Below are positions 22,419-34,436 of a stretch of 64,000 nucleotides of DNA, one piece after another; within the stretch, counting starts at the first letter, position 1, and each line of letters starts with the position of its first letter. This DNA comes from Imbricaverruca yamaguchii (taxonomy: Eukaryota > Arthropoda > Thecostraca > Neoverrucidae). Position numbers and translations under genes: made by a program. The notes below the pieces were generated by a model. The model worked only from the letters and a program-made list of their open reading frames with translations. It was not told where the DNA came from and made no database searches. The stretch lies in contig JAOTOL010001138.1 of NCBI GenBank assembly GCA_034440575.1, positions 1 through 64,000 on the forward strand, read 5' to 3'.

Positions 22419-23547
22419 GTAGCCAGTCTACATGATAATCAGCGACCAGACTTTTGCTCGACTCTGATTGATTGATTGATTATTTGGGCTTAAGGGCGCG
22501 TGGACTACTAAGGTCATTTTGCGCCCATATGACTCAATCGACTCATGAATGAATAATCTTTGGATGAGTCGTGAGTTGAATCGATTATTTTCCAAAAACA
22601 TATCTTGAGTCGCGAGTTGAATCACATCTTTTTTAATGAGTTGAATCATGGGTCAATCATTTGAATCACAATGAGTCATTTGAGTCTTATGACTCAACTA
22701 CAAGTAATGAACAAGTGACATAAAGCATGTATCTTTGTGAATAGTATGCCATGACACAAAGTAGGGAATACAAACACAGTATAATTATTCATGCTTAGCA
22801 TTACAATTGTCAACTTATCAGTTGCCAGTGAGTAAAGCATTGGGTATGTAGGTACTTAGGTTGTTTACCAAAAACGGATAACAATAACTACAGATAATTA
22901 TTAATGTTAAGCTTGGTATTCACCATCAGTAGAATGCATGAGTGAATCCTAGTCCCAAGGACACAACACAGAAATGGGATGGACCTAACTACCTAACCAT
23001 TGGGAACAAGTAGTCTAGAGGTAAGTCACCCATTTCACGACTGAAATATTGTGGGTTTGAGTCTGAAGGTTTGAAAATGAATATGGAACTGAAACGGCCC
23101 CGCACTGCAACATGCATATGCACTGAATAAAATTGCGTTGTTTTGTGTGACAAATAACAAACCAAATGTACCTTTACTAGAAGGAATATCTAAGTTTTCC
23201 TTCAAGGCCGCATGACGTCATTCCAAGTTTAAAAAAATTAAAACTATGGTATCAATTTGGTTGCAGAAGACTTTTCTCAAATCATACGCAGTGGTCATTT
23301 TAATGTGCTTCCTAGCAAATATATTTGTCTTTCGCTCACCAGGTGAGTTATAATCTTGTCCCATTCTTTCCAGTGGGCATTTGTTCCTACACATTGTATT
23401 CCCATGCATGGAAAAAGTTGGATTTGTACATTATAATCCGGCATGTGGAGAGGAATATTTTGTAGTCATGCAGTATGGAGGATGTTTTTCTTCAAACCTT
23501 ATGCATCGTAACTCAATTTGCACCAATTTCAGTGAATTGTGAGTGTT
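22419..23547. other. AT-rich putative intron with a TGAGTC/GACTC cluster
   Basis: Between about 22500 and 22705 the words GACTCA, TGAGTC and GAGTTGAATC recur about every 15-30 bases in both orientations. A (TTGA)n run lies at 22466-22480. TGACGTCA occurs at 23213-23220. No gene. Confidence 0.4.
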
Positions 23548-25330
23548 CAGTGGTCGGCAGTGACAGTTGGACGACCCTTTCCTCACGTGGTCGGCAGTGA
23601 CAGTTGGACGACCCCTGCCTCACGTGGTCGGCAGTGGCAGCTGGACACCCCCTTCCTCACGTGGTCGGCAGTGGCAGCTGGACACCCCCTTCCTCACGTG
23701 GTCGGCAGTGACAGTTGGACGACCCCTCCCTCACGTGGTCGGCAGTGGCAGCTGGACACCCCCTTCCTCACGTGGTCAGCAGTGACAGTTGGACGACCCT
23801 TTCCTCACGTGGTCGGCAGTGACCGTTGGACGACCCCTTCCTCACGTGGTCGGCAGTGGCAGTTGGACCACCCCTTCCTCACGTGGTCGGCAGTGGCAGC
23901 TGGACGACCCCTGCCTCACGTGGTCGGCAGTGGCAGTTGGACCACCCCTTCCTCACGTGGTCGGCAGTGACAGTTGGACGACCCTTTTCCTCACGTGGTC
24001 GGCAGTGGCAGCTGGACAGGTCGGGGGCCCCTTCCTCACGTGGTCGGCAGTGGCAGCTGGACGACCCCTGCCTCACGTGGTCGGCAGTGGCAGCTGGACA
24101 CCCCCTTCCTCACGTGGTCGGCAGTGACAGTTGGACGACCCCTGCCTCACGTGGTCGGCAGTGGCAGTTGGACCACCCCTTCCTCACGTGGTCGGCAGTG
24201 ACAGTTGGACGACCCTTTCCTCACGTGGTCGGCAGTGGCAGTTGGACGACCCCTTCCTCACGTGGTCGGCAGTGGCAGCTCCTCACGTGGTCGGCAGTGG
24301 CAGCTGGACGACCCCTTCCTACTTGGGAAGTTGGACCCTCACGTGGTCGGCAGTGGCAGCTGGACACCCCCTTCCTCACGTGGTCGGCAGTGACAGTTGG
24401 ACGACCCCTGCCTCACGTGGTCGGCAGTGGCAGCTGGACACCCCTTCCTCACGTGGTCGGCAGTGACAGTTGGACGACCCTTTTCTCACGTGGTCGGCAG
24501 TGGCAGCTGGACGCCCCCTTCCTCACGTGGTCGGCAGTGACAGTTGGACGACCCTTGCCTCACGTGGTCGGCAGTGGCAGCTGGACACCCCCTTCCTCAC
24601 GTGGTCGGCAGTGACAGTTGGACGACCCCTGCCTCACGTGGTCGGCAGTGGCAGCTGGACACCCCCTTCCTCACGTGGTCGGCAGTGACAGTTGGACGAC
24701 CCTTTCCTCACGTGGTCGGCAGTGGCAGCTGGACGCCCCCTTCCTCACGTGGTCGGCAGTGGCAGCTGGACGCCCCCTTCCTCACGTGGTGCGCCTTGCC
24801 TCACGTGGTCGGCAGTGGCAGCTGGACGCCCCCTTCCTCACGTGGTCGGCAGTGACAGTTGGACGACCCCTGCCTCACGTGGTCGGCAGTGGCAGCTGGA
24901 CACCCCCTTCCTCACGTGGTCGGCAGTGACAGTTGGACGACCCTTTCCTCACGTGGTCGGCAGTGGCAGCTGGACGCCCCCTTCCTCACGTGGTCGGCAG
25001 TGGCAGCTGGACGCCCCCTGTCTCACGTGGTCGGCAGTGGCAGCTGGACACCCCCTTCCTCACGTGGTCGGCAGTGACAGTTGGACGACCCTTTCCTCAC
25101 GTGGTCGGCAGTGGCAGCTGGACGCCCCCTTCCTCACGTGGTCGGCAGTGACAGTTGGACGACCCTTTCCTCACGTGGTCGGCAGTGGCAGCTGGACGCC
25201 CCTTCCTACGTGGTCGGCAGTGACAGTTGGACGACCCTTTCCTCACGTGGTCGGCAGTGGCAGCTGGACGCCCCCTTCCTCACGTGGTCGGCAGTGGCAG
25301 CTGGACGCCCCCTGTCTCACGTGGTCGGCG
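23548..25330. repeat. 37-bp minisatellite with an E-box in nearly every unit
   Basis: About 47 units of the type CCTCACGTGGTCGGCAGTGRCAGYTGGACRMCCCCTT. Two unit types alternate (GACAGTTGGACGACC and GGCAGCTGGACACCCC), giving a partial 74-bp higher-order pattern. Nearly every unit carries the palindrome CACGTG. A few units are truncated (about 24020, 24275, 24320, 24790, 25200). Stop-free frames of up to 262 codons are by-products. The array lies inside a putative intron of the exon chain at 21.8-25.7 kb. Confidence 0.97.
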
Positions 25331-25664
25331 GTGCCATGCGATTGGCCGCCGTCCGACAGTCGGCTCCGGAAGCGACCCACTCGCAGCTGATGCAAGTCTG
25401 GCGCGCGGGAGGCCTCCAGCCGGCCAGGTGGCAGACCGCCGGTGCGCATACCGCGCCCCCCCCCACGCCAGTCACGACGCCACGTCACTAACCGCGTCAC
25501 TAACTGCACCTCGTGCCGGCGGCGGCCCGCAAGGGCTGGGAGGGCGCCGACGCAGTGGCTGGCCGGCCGTCGATGAGGCTCAAGTGGTGCTGTCGTTGTT
25601 CGTGCGAGGCGGCCGCTCGGCTGACTGACGCAGCCGTTGCCACCGCCCACGCCGCCTCCCCCAG

Positions 25665-25728
25665 AGGCTCGTCCGATGAAGATGAAGACGACACTGCGCC
25701 GTACGAAGACGTCTCCGTCTGGATGCCG
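25665..25728 (+). CDS. candidate internal exon of the same host gene (exon 3 of 3 seen)
   Basis: Acceptor CACGCCGCCTCCCCCAG ends at 25664; donor GTACGG follows 25728. The first base completes the codon left open by 22418. The 21 codons that follow read GSSDEDEDDTAPYEDVSVWM and P, a strongly acidic patch followed by a PYEDV motif that could be a tyrosine phosphorylation site. It ends at a codon boundary. No further exon was placed with confidence. The family is unknown. Confidence 0.5.
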
Positions 25729-26164
25729 GTACGGTCACGGCGGCTTCTGGGGAGGGGGGGGGGGGGAGCATTGACTGCAGTGATCATGCAGGACGGCAGT
25801 TCCGAAGGAAGGCAACGACCAGGCGGATTGATGTTCCTGTGTGCAATCGTGACCGACGTGCACGAGTTGGACTTCAGGAGTTGGTGATCGGTGAAGGTGC
25901 GTGCCGTGCCGGCTGTCGATCTGGTGCCGGTGCCCTGCGGCGGTCGGCAGCCTTGAGCGACGCCGCCCATTTCCGCTCCGTCGCCGTTTGCCTGGCCGGC
26001 GTCTGTCTATTGTTTTCGTCTCCGGTGGAGGAGCGAGTCGGCCCAGTACGAGTTCCCATGCGTGCGTTCAACGTGCGAGCTTTCGCGTCGGTGTCGATCA
26101 GGCTGACCCGACCGCGCCGCACGTGTCGCCCTGATTTGGTCTCGAACGGAACGTCTGATCATTG
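25729..26164. other. GC-rich downstream of the exon chain
   Basis: A G13 run lies near 25755. A possible 19-bp exon (CTTCAG acceptor at 25873, GTGCGT donor at 25893) was noted but is too short to support. No other feature. Confidence 0.3.
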
Positions 26165-27790
26165 TGCGACATTGACTGCTACTGTGTTGTGTATCTGCTG
26201 GCGGCATTGGCTGCTACTGTGTTGTGTGATTATCTGCTGGCAGCATTGGCTGCTACTGTGTTGTGTTATTATCTGATGGCGGCATTGGCTGCTACTGCGT
26301 TGTGTTGTTCTCTGATGGCGGTTCGTTATTCTCTGTGTTGTGTTGTTACTATCTTTTGGCGACATTGGTTGGTACTATGTTGTGTTATTATCTGGTGGCG
26401 ACATTGGCTGCTACCGTGTTGTGTTATTATTTGGTGGCGACATTGGCTGCTACTGTGTTGTCATTATCTGGTGGCGGCATTCGCTGCTACTGTGTTGTGT
26501 TATTATCTCGTGGCGACATTGACTGCTACTGTGTTGTTATTATCTGGTGGCGACATTGGCTGCTACTGTGTTGTGTGATTATCTGGTGGCGACATTAGCT
26601 GCTACTGTGTTGTGTTATTATCTGGTGGCGACATTGGCTGCTACTGTGTTGTGTTATTATCTGGTGGAGACATTGGCTGCTACTGTGTTGTGTTATTATC
26701 TGGTGGCGACATTGGCTGCTACTGTGTTGTTATTATCTGGTGGCGACATTGGCTGCTACTGTGTTGTGTTGTTATCTGGTGGCGGCGTTGGCTGCTACTA
26801 TGTTGTGTTATTATCTGGTGGCGACATTGGCTGCTACTGTGTTGTGTTGTTATCTGGTGGCGGCGTTCGCTGCTACTGTGTTGTGTTATTATCTGGTGGC
26901 GACATTGGCTGCTACTGTGTTGTGTGATTATCTGGTGGCGACATTGGCTGCTACTGTGTTGTGTTATTATCTGGTGGCGACATTGGCTGCTACTGTGTTG
27001 TGTTATTATCTGGTGGCGACATTGGCTGCTACTGTGTTGTGCTATTATCTGGTGGCGACATTGGCTGCTACTGTGTTGTTATTATCTGGTGGCGACATTG
27101 GCTGCTACTGTGTTGTGTTGTTATCTGGTGGCGGCGTTGGCTGCTACTATGTTGTGTTATTATCTGGTGGCGACATTGGCTGCTACTGTGTTGTGTTGTT
27201 ATCTGGTGGCGGCGTTCGCTGCTACTGTGTTGTGTTATTATCTGGTGGCGACATTGGCTGCTACTGTGTTGTGTTATTATCTGGTGGGACATTGGCTGCT
27301 ACTGTGTTGTTATTATCTGTTGGCGACATATGCTGTCACTGTGTTGTTATTATCTGGTGGCGACATATGCTGCTACTGTGTTGTGTGATTATCTGGTGGC
27401 GAAATTGGCTGATACTGTGTTGTGTTATTATCTGGTGGCGACATTGGCTGCTACTGTGTTGTTATTATCTGGTGGCGACATTGGCTGCTACTGTGTTGTT
27501 ATTATCTGGTGGCGACATATGCTGCTACTGTGTTGTTATTATCTGGTGGCGACATATGCTGCTACTGTGTTGTGTTGTTATCTGGTGACGGCGTTGGCTG
27601 CTACTGTGTTGTGTTATTATCTGGTGGCGACATTGGCTGCTACTGTGCTGTGTTGTCGTTATCTGATGGCGGTTCTCTGTGTTTTGTTGTTGCTATCTTT
27701 TGGCGACATTGGTTGCTACTGTGCTGCGTTATTATTTGGTGGCGACATTGGCTGCTACTGTGCTGTGTTGCCGTTCTCTGATGGCGGTGT
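26165..27790. repeat. 39-bp minisatellite with 37-bp variants
   Basis: About 42 units of the type GACATTGGCTGCTACTGTGTTGTGTTATTATCTGGTGGC; some units lack two bases in the TGTGTT run. A nine-unit block starting at about 26726 is repeated at about 27075 (offset 349 bp) with the same order of variant units, showing segmental duplication within the array. The 39-bp unit is 13 codons, which explains frames of 250-285 codons with GGDIGCYCVVLLS or WWRHWLLLCC repetition. Confidence 0.97.
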
Positions 27791-28417
27791 GATTGTTCAT
27801 TTCCGACCCATTTCGTAGGCTTGCTCTGTTTGTTTCGCCGTTCTGCAATTAGCGGAAATGATGTTGCCATTGGGACGGCTTTCTCTGATTCGGAGAACAC
27901 CAGTCATCGATGATTTCGCACTAGTCAGCTGTCATTCTCGGGCTATTTAGCAATGCATCAAGTTGTTTTTTTATGCAATAACTGGCTTCGATGACTGGCA
28001 ACTTAGTACACCGCCAAATTGATGAAAGGCGGCGCTTGCCTCGCTTCGCAGACAGCATCGCTTTTTCCCGGTTTTTGAGTTCTTTTACTGGCAATTTGCG
28101 CCTTACTGCGTTCGATGTCGGCGAAAGCGCATGCATTTCACCAACAAGTACACATAATTCGGGCAATCTTGCCAGGTGCATTGCAATGCGATATACATCA
28201 TGGCGTTTAACACAGGGGGGAATTGGATGATGGGCGGCAACCGATTTGGGCGACGGCACACTGAAAACGCGGCAGTGTACGCTGCACATCACACAATCGG
28301 ACCTGACGTTGCTGCAGAACCTGCCGGCCTCCTTACACCATCAATAGTATTCCCAGCCAGGAGGTCAGGGCAGAGGTCGGCTGTGACTCCAGCCACCGAT
28401 GGAGAGATATGAAACAG
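27791..28417. other. unassigned sequence
   Basis: A 123-codon minus-strand frame (27921-28292) and shorter plus-strand frames have no recognisable domain. No array. Confidence 0.3.
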
Positions 28418-28526
28418 TGGCGACAGCGGAGCAGCTATTTCACTCATGTATGCCGGCTTCGACCTCGCCACCACTGTCGCCGAAGTCGACGTGGACTTTT
28501 GCACAGGGCGCCGGGCCGGCGGCTAA
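28418..28526 (+). CDS. possible terminal exon, unknown gene
   Basis: From 28418 one frame reads GDSGAAISLMYAGFDLATTV and continues to EVDVDFCTG and a TAA at 28524-28526. Third positions are mostly G or C. The AG at 28416-28417 could be the acceptor, but the pyrimidine tract is poor. Its phase (one leading base) does not follow directly from the exon ending at 25728. Speculative. Confidence 0.22.
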
Positions 28527-28565
28527 ATTCCGCTACGAATACTGTTTTGCTACGGTACGCACTAG

Positions 28566-30606
28566 CCTGGCTGACCCGTGGGTGGGAGAGTCGTGACTGG
28601 GTGGTTAGGTAGCCTGGCTGACCTGTGGGTGGGAGAGTCGTGACTGGGTAGTTAGGTAGCCTGGCTGACCCGTGGGTGGGAGAGTCGTGACTGGGTGGTT
28701 AGGTAGCCTGGCTGACCTGTGGGTGGGAGAGTCATAACTGGGTGGTTAGGTAGCCTGGCTGACCCGTGGGTGGGAGAGTCATAACTGGGTGGTTAGGTAG
28801 CCTGGCTGACCTGTGGGTGGGAGAGTCATAACTGGGTGGTTAGGTAGCCTGGCTGACCTATGGGTGGGAGAGTCATAACTGTGTGGTTAGGTAGCCTGGC
28901 CGACCTGTGAGTGGGAGAGTCGTGACTGGGTGGTTAGGTAGCCCGGCCGACCTGTGGGTGGGAGAGTCGTGACTGGGTGGTTAGGTAGCCCGGCCGACCT
29001 GAGGGTGGGAGAGTCGTGACTGGGTGGTTAGGTAGCCTGGCTGACCTATGGGTGGGAGAGTCGTGACTGTGTGGTTAGGTAGCCCGGCCGACCTGTGGGT
29101 GGGAGAGTCGTGACTGGGTGGTTAGGTAGCCCGGCCGACCTGTGGGTGGGAGAGTCGTGACTGGGTGGTTAGGTAGCCCGGCCGACCTGTGGGTGGGAGA
29201 GTCGTGACTGTGTGGTTAGGTAGCCTGGCCGACCTGTGGGTGGGAGAGTCGTGACTGGGTGGTTAGGTAGCCCGGCGGACCTGTGGGTGGGAGAGTCGTG
29301 ACTGGGTGGTTAGGTAGCCCGGCCGACCTGAGGGTGGGAGAGTCGTGACTGGGTGGTTAGGTAGCCTGGCTGACCTGTGGGTGGGAGAGTCGTGACTGTG
29401 TGGTTAGGTAGCCCGGCCGACCTGTGGGTGGGAGGTCGTGACTGGGTGGTTAGGTAGCCCGGCCGACCTGTGGGTGGGAGAGTCGTGACTGGGTGGTTGG
29501 TAGCCCGGCCGACCTGTGGGTGGGAGAGTTGTGACTGGGTGGTTAGGTAGCCCGGCCGACCTGTGGGTGGGGAGTCGTGACTGGGTGGTTAAGTAGCCCG
29601 GCCGACCTGTGGGTGGGAGAGTCGTGACTGGGTGGTTAGGTAGCCTGGCTGACCTGTGGGTGGGAGAGTCGTGACTGGGTGGTTAGGTAGCCCGGCCGAC
29701 CTGTGGGTGGGAGAGTCGTGACTGGGTGGTTAGGTAGCCCGGCCGACCTGTGGGTGGGAGAGTCGTGACTGGGTGGTTAGGTAGCCTGGCCGACCTGTGG
29801 GTGGGAGAGTCGTGACTGGGTGGTTAGGTAGCCCGGCCGACCTGTGGGTGGGAGAGTCGTGACTGGGTGGTTAGGTAGCCCGGCCGACCTGTGGGTGGGA
29901 GAGTCGTGACTGGGTGGTTAGGTAGCCCGGCCGACCTGTGGGTGGGAGAGTCGTGACTGGGTGGTTAGGTAGCCTGGCCGACCTGTGGGTGGGAGAGTCG
30001 TGACTGGGTGGTTAGGTAGCCCGGCCGACCTGTGGGTGGGAGAGTCGTGACTGGGTGGTTAGGTAGCCCGGCCGACCTGTGGGTGGGAGAGTCGTGACTG
30101 GGTGGTTAGGTAGCCCGGCCGACCTGTGGGTGGGAGAGTCGTGACTGGGTGGTTAGGTAGCCTGGCCGACCTGTGGGTGGGAGAGTCGTGACTGGGTGGT
30201 TAGGTAGCCCGGCCGACCTGTGGGTGGGAGAGTCGTGACTGGGTGGTTAGGTAGCCCGGCCGACCTGTGGGTGGGAGAGTCGTGACTGGGTGGTTAGGTA
30301 GCCCGGCCGACCTGTGGGTGGGAGAGTCGTGACTGGGTGGTTAGGTAGCCCGGCCGACCTGTGGGTGGGAGAGTCGTGACTGGGTGGTTAGGTAGCCTGG
30401 CTGACCTGTGGGTGGGAGAGTCGTGACTGGGTGGTTAGGTAGCCCGGCCGACCTGTGGGTGGGAGAGTCGTGACTGGGTGGTTAGGTAGCCTGGCCGACC
30501 TGTGGGTGGGAGAGTCGTGACTGGGTGGTTAGGTAGCCTGGCCGACCTGTGGGTGGGAGAGTCGTGACTGGGTGGTTAGGTAGCCCGGCCGACCTGAGGG
30601 TGGGAG
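28566..30606. repeat. 47-bp minisatellite
   Basis: About 43 units of the type GTAGCCYGGCYGACCTGTGGGTGGGAGAGTCGTGACTGGGTGGTTAG. Units are highly similar; variation is concentrated at CCTGGCTG/CCCGGCCG and GTCGTGACT/GTCATAACT, and the latter form is confined to about 28732-28890. Each unit carries GGTTAGG. Unlike the other arrays it is not stop-free over long distances. Confidence 0.98.
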
Positions 30607-30943
30607 CGATGCAATTGTAGCGAGTTTGGACCCATGCGGCTGTGGTAATTTTTGGTGGATAACACCAGAGCAATTTACTTGAGCAAGTAATCATGAGTGT
30701 TCGACAGGTTGTGTTTCAAGAGTGTGTTAGAAAGTTGCAATATTAAAAACAAATTATATTGTTCCGGTAAAAGTTTCCCGTGAGACGGGATAAACGCCAG
30801 CTTTGCATTGTGACTCCAGGTCTTTGGCTCCGGAGCTGTATGAAGTGGGACTTGCCAAGACCGGGACGGCTTTTTTTGCTCGTGTTCTATTGCTGGCGGC
30901 AACTGTGGTAGACAGTCTTTCGGTGTATCGCGAACCCCGTGTC
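30607..30943. other. spacer between arrays
   Basis: Unique sequence; nothing supported. Confidence 0.35.
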
Positions 30944-31060
30944 ATCGCGTGTCATCTACCTACCGTGTCATCCTACCGTGTCATCCTACCGTGTCATCCT
31001 ACCGTGTCATCCTACCGTGTCATCCACCTACCGTGTCATCCTACAGTGTCATCACGAGCC
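30944..31060. repeat. 13-bp tandem repeat
   Basis: About eight copies of TACCGTGTCATCC, some separated by CACC or GCG insertions. Confidence 0.9.
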
Positions 31061-33106
<2,046 letters not shown>

Positions 33107-33573
33107 AATGACTTAACCAACGCCATCAGCGACATCACATCCCCATCACACCGACTCCACCGTCAGACATAGTCGGTCCTCGTTGTCCATCCAACCATCA
33201 GGCTGCAGGAAATTCGCCCACAAACACAAGAAAAAGCACGTTGGACAAGGTCCAGTGCTGATTACCCTGGCAGGGCTACTGAGCACTCAGAAAACGTTCA
33301 CTGGACTGTTTAATACGTTGGCGAAAAAGCAAGCGCCCGATTTTTATGTAGTCAACCGTTTGAACTAGTTCCATTATGTCAACTACTGTCAGCTACTGTG
33401 AGCTACTGTCAAAATGTCATCCAAAGTACGTTATTGTTGCCGCAATAGTTTGATTCCAGGTGATTGGGTGAGACGGTCATCACTTCAAGTGGTAGTTTTT
33501 TCAATCGGCTTGCATTACCCTCGCCCTCTGACCCCACTACGGGGGAATCACACCCATGCCAGTTGTCAAGGCC
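33107..33573. other. spacer
   Basis: Unique sequence; no supported gene. Short CTGTCAGCTACTGTGAGCTACTGTC repetition at about 33382-33412. Confidence 0.35.
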
Positions 33574-33672
33574 TCAGCGCGGCCTCTCCTCAGTGCGGCC
33601 TCGGCGCGTCCTCAGCGCGGCCTCAGCGTGGCCTCAGCCCGGCCTCAGCGCGGCCTCAGCGCGGCCTCAGCG
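33574..33672. repeat. 11-bp tandem repeat
   Basis: About eight copies of GCCTCAGCGCG with variants, running straight into the 28-bp array. Confidence 0.85.
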
Positions 33673-34075
33673 CTGGCCAGCGCATGTTCTGTGTTGGCCG
33701 GTGGCCGGCGCACGCTCTGTGTTGGCCGGTGGCCGGCGCACGTTCTGTGTTGGCCGGTGGCCGGCGCACGCTCTGTGTTGGCCGGTGGCCGGCGCACGTT
33801 CTGTGTTGGCCGGTGGCCGGCGCACGTTCTGTGTTGGCCGGTGGCCGGCGTACGTTCTGTGTTGGCCGGTGGCCGGCGCACGTTCTGTGTTGGCCGGTGG
33901 CCGGCGCACGCTCTGTGTTGGCCGGTGGCCGGCGTACGTTCTGTGTTGGCCGGTGGCCGGCGCACGTTCTGTGTTGGCCGGTGGCCGGCGCATGTTCTTT
34001 GTTGGCCGGTGGCCGGCGCATGTTCTGTCTTGATCAGTGGCCGGCGCACGCTCTGTTCCGGTTGGCCGGTGCGCA
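33673..34075. repeat. 28-bp minisatellite
   Basis: About 14 copies of TGTTGGCCGGTGGCCGGCGCACGTTCTG. Each contains the self-complementary GGCCGGTGGCCGGC. The last two units are diverged. All frames on both strands are open. Confidence 0.95.
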
Positions 34076-34202
34076 ACATCTACGCAGTTGACGCTGGAAC
34101 AGTGGTGACGTCACCGGGCGGCGACCGCGCAAACTGCTTCCCCGAACACTTTCTCCCTCGCCTCGCGCGCGTTTTGTGTCACGCAGGCGGCATGCCCTGC
34201 GG

Positions 34203-34436
34203 TATCACAGCAGAGCACAGCATAGCACAGCACGGCACATCATAGCACAGCAAAGCACATAACAGCATAGCACATGACAGCATAGCACATAGCAGCATAG
34301 CACAGCATGGCACGTCACAACACAAATGACCACAAAGCAACACAGCACAACATGACATACCAGAACACAACACATCACAACACAACACAGCACCGCACAG
34401 CACGGAACAACACAACACAACACAACACAGCACAGG
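34203..34436. repeat. degenerate CACAG/CACAA pentanucleotide tract
   Basis: Simple sequence built from CACAG, CATAG, CACAA and similar pentamers. The resulting minus-strand Cys/Val-rich frame is not coding. Confidence 0.9.

Noticed and set aside
25873..25893. 19-bp micro-exon after 25665-25728
   Set aside because: Splice-like ends exist, but the interval is too short to distinguish from chance.
26162..27818. Hydrophobic frames of 250-285 codons that could be mistaken for membrane proteins
   Set aside because: Produced by the 39-bp unit; equivalent frames exist side by side and shift whenever a 37-bp variant occurs.
27921..28292. 123-codon minus-strand frame
   Set aside because: No recognisable domain, and competing frames on the other strand; kept only as a gap note.
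23548..30606. CRISPR-like direct repeats
   Set aside because: Units are contiguous, with no unique spacers between constant repeats and no cas genes; the context is an animal genome.
28566..30606. Interstitial telomere
   Set aside because: GGTTAGG occurs once per 47-bp unit and is not a tandem TTAGG array.
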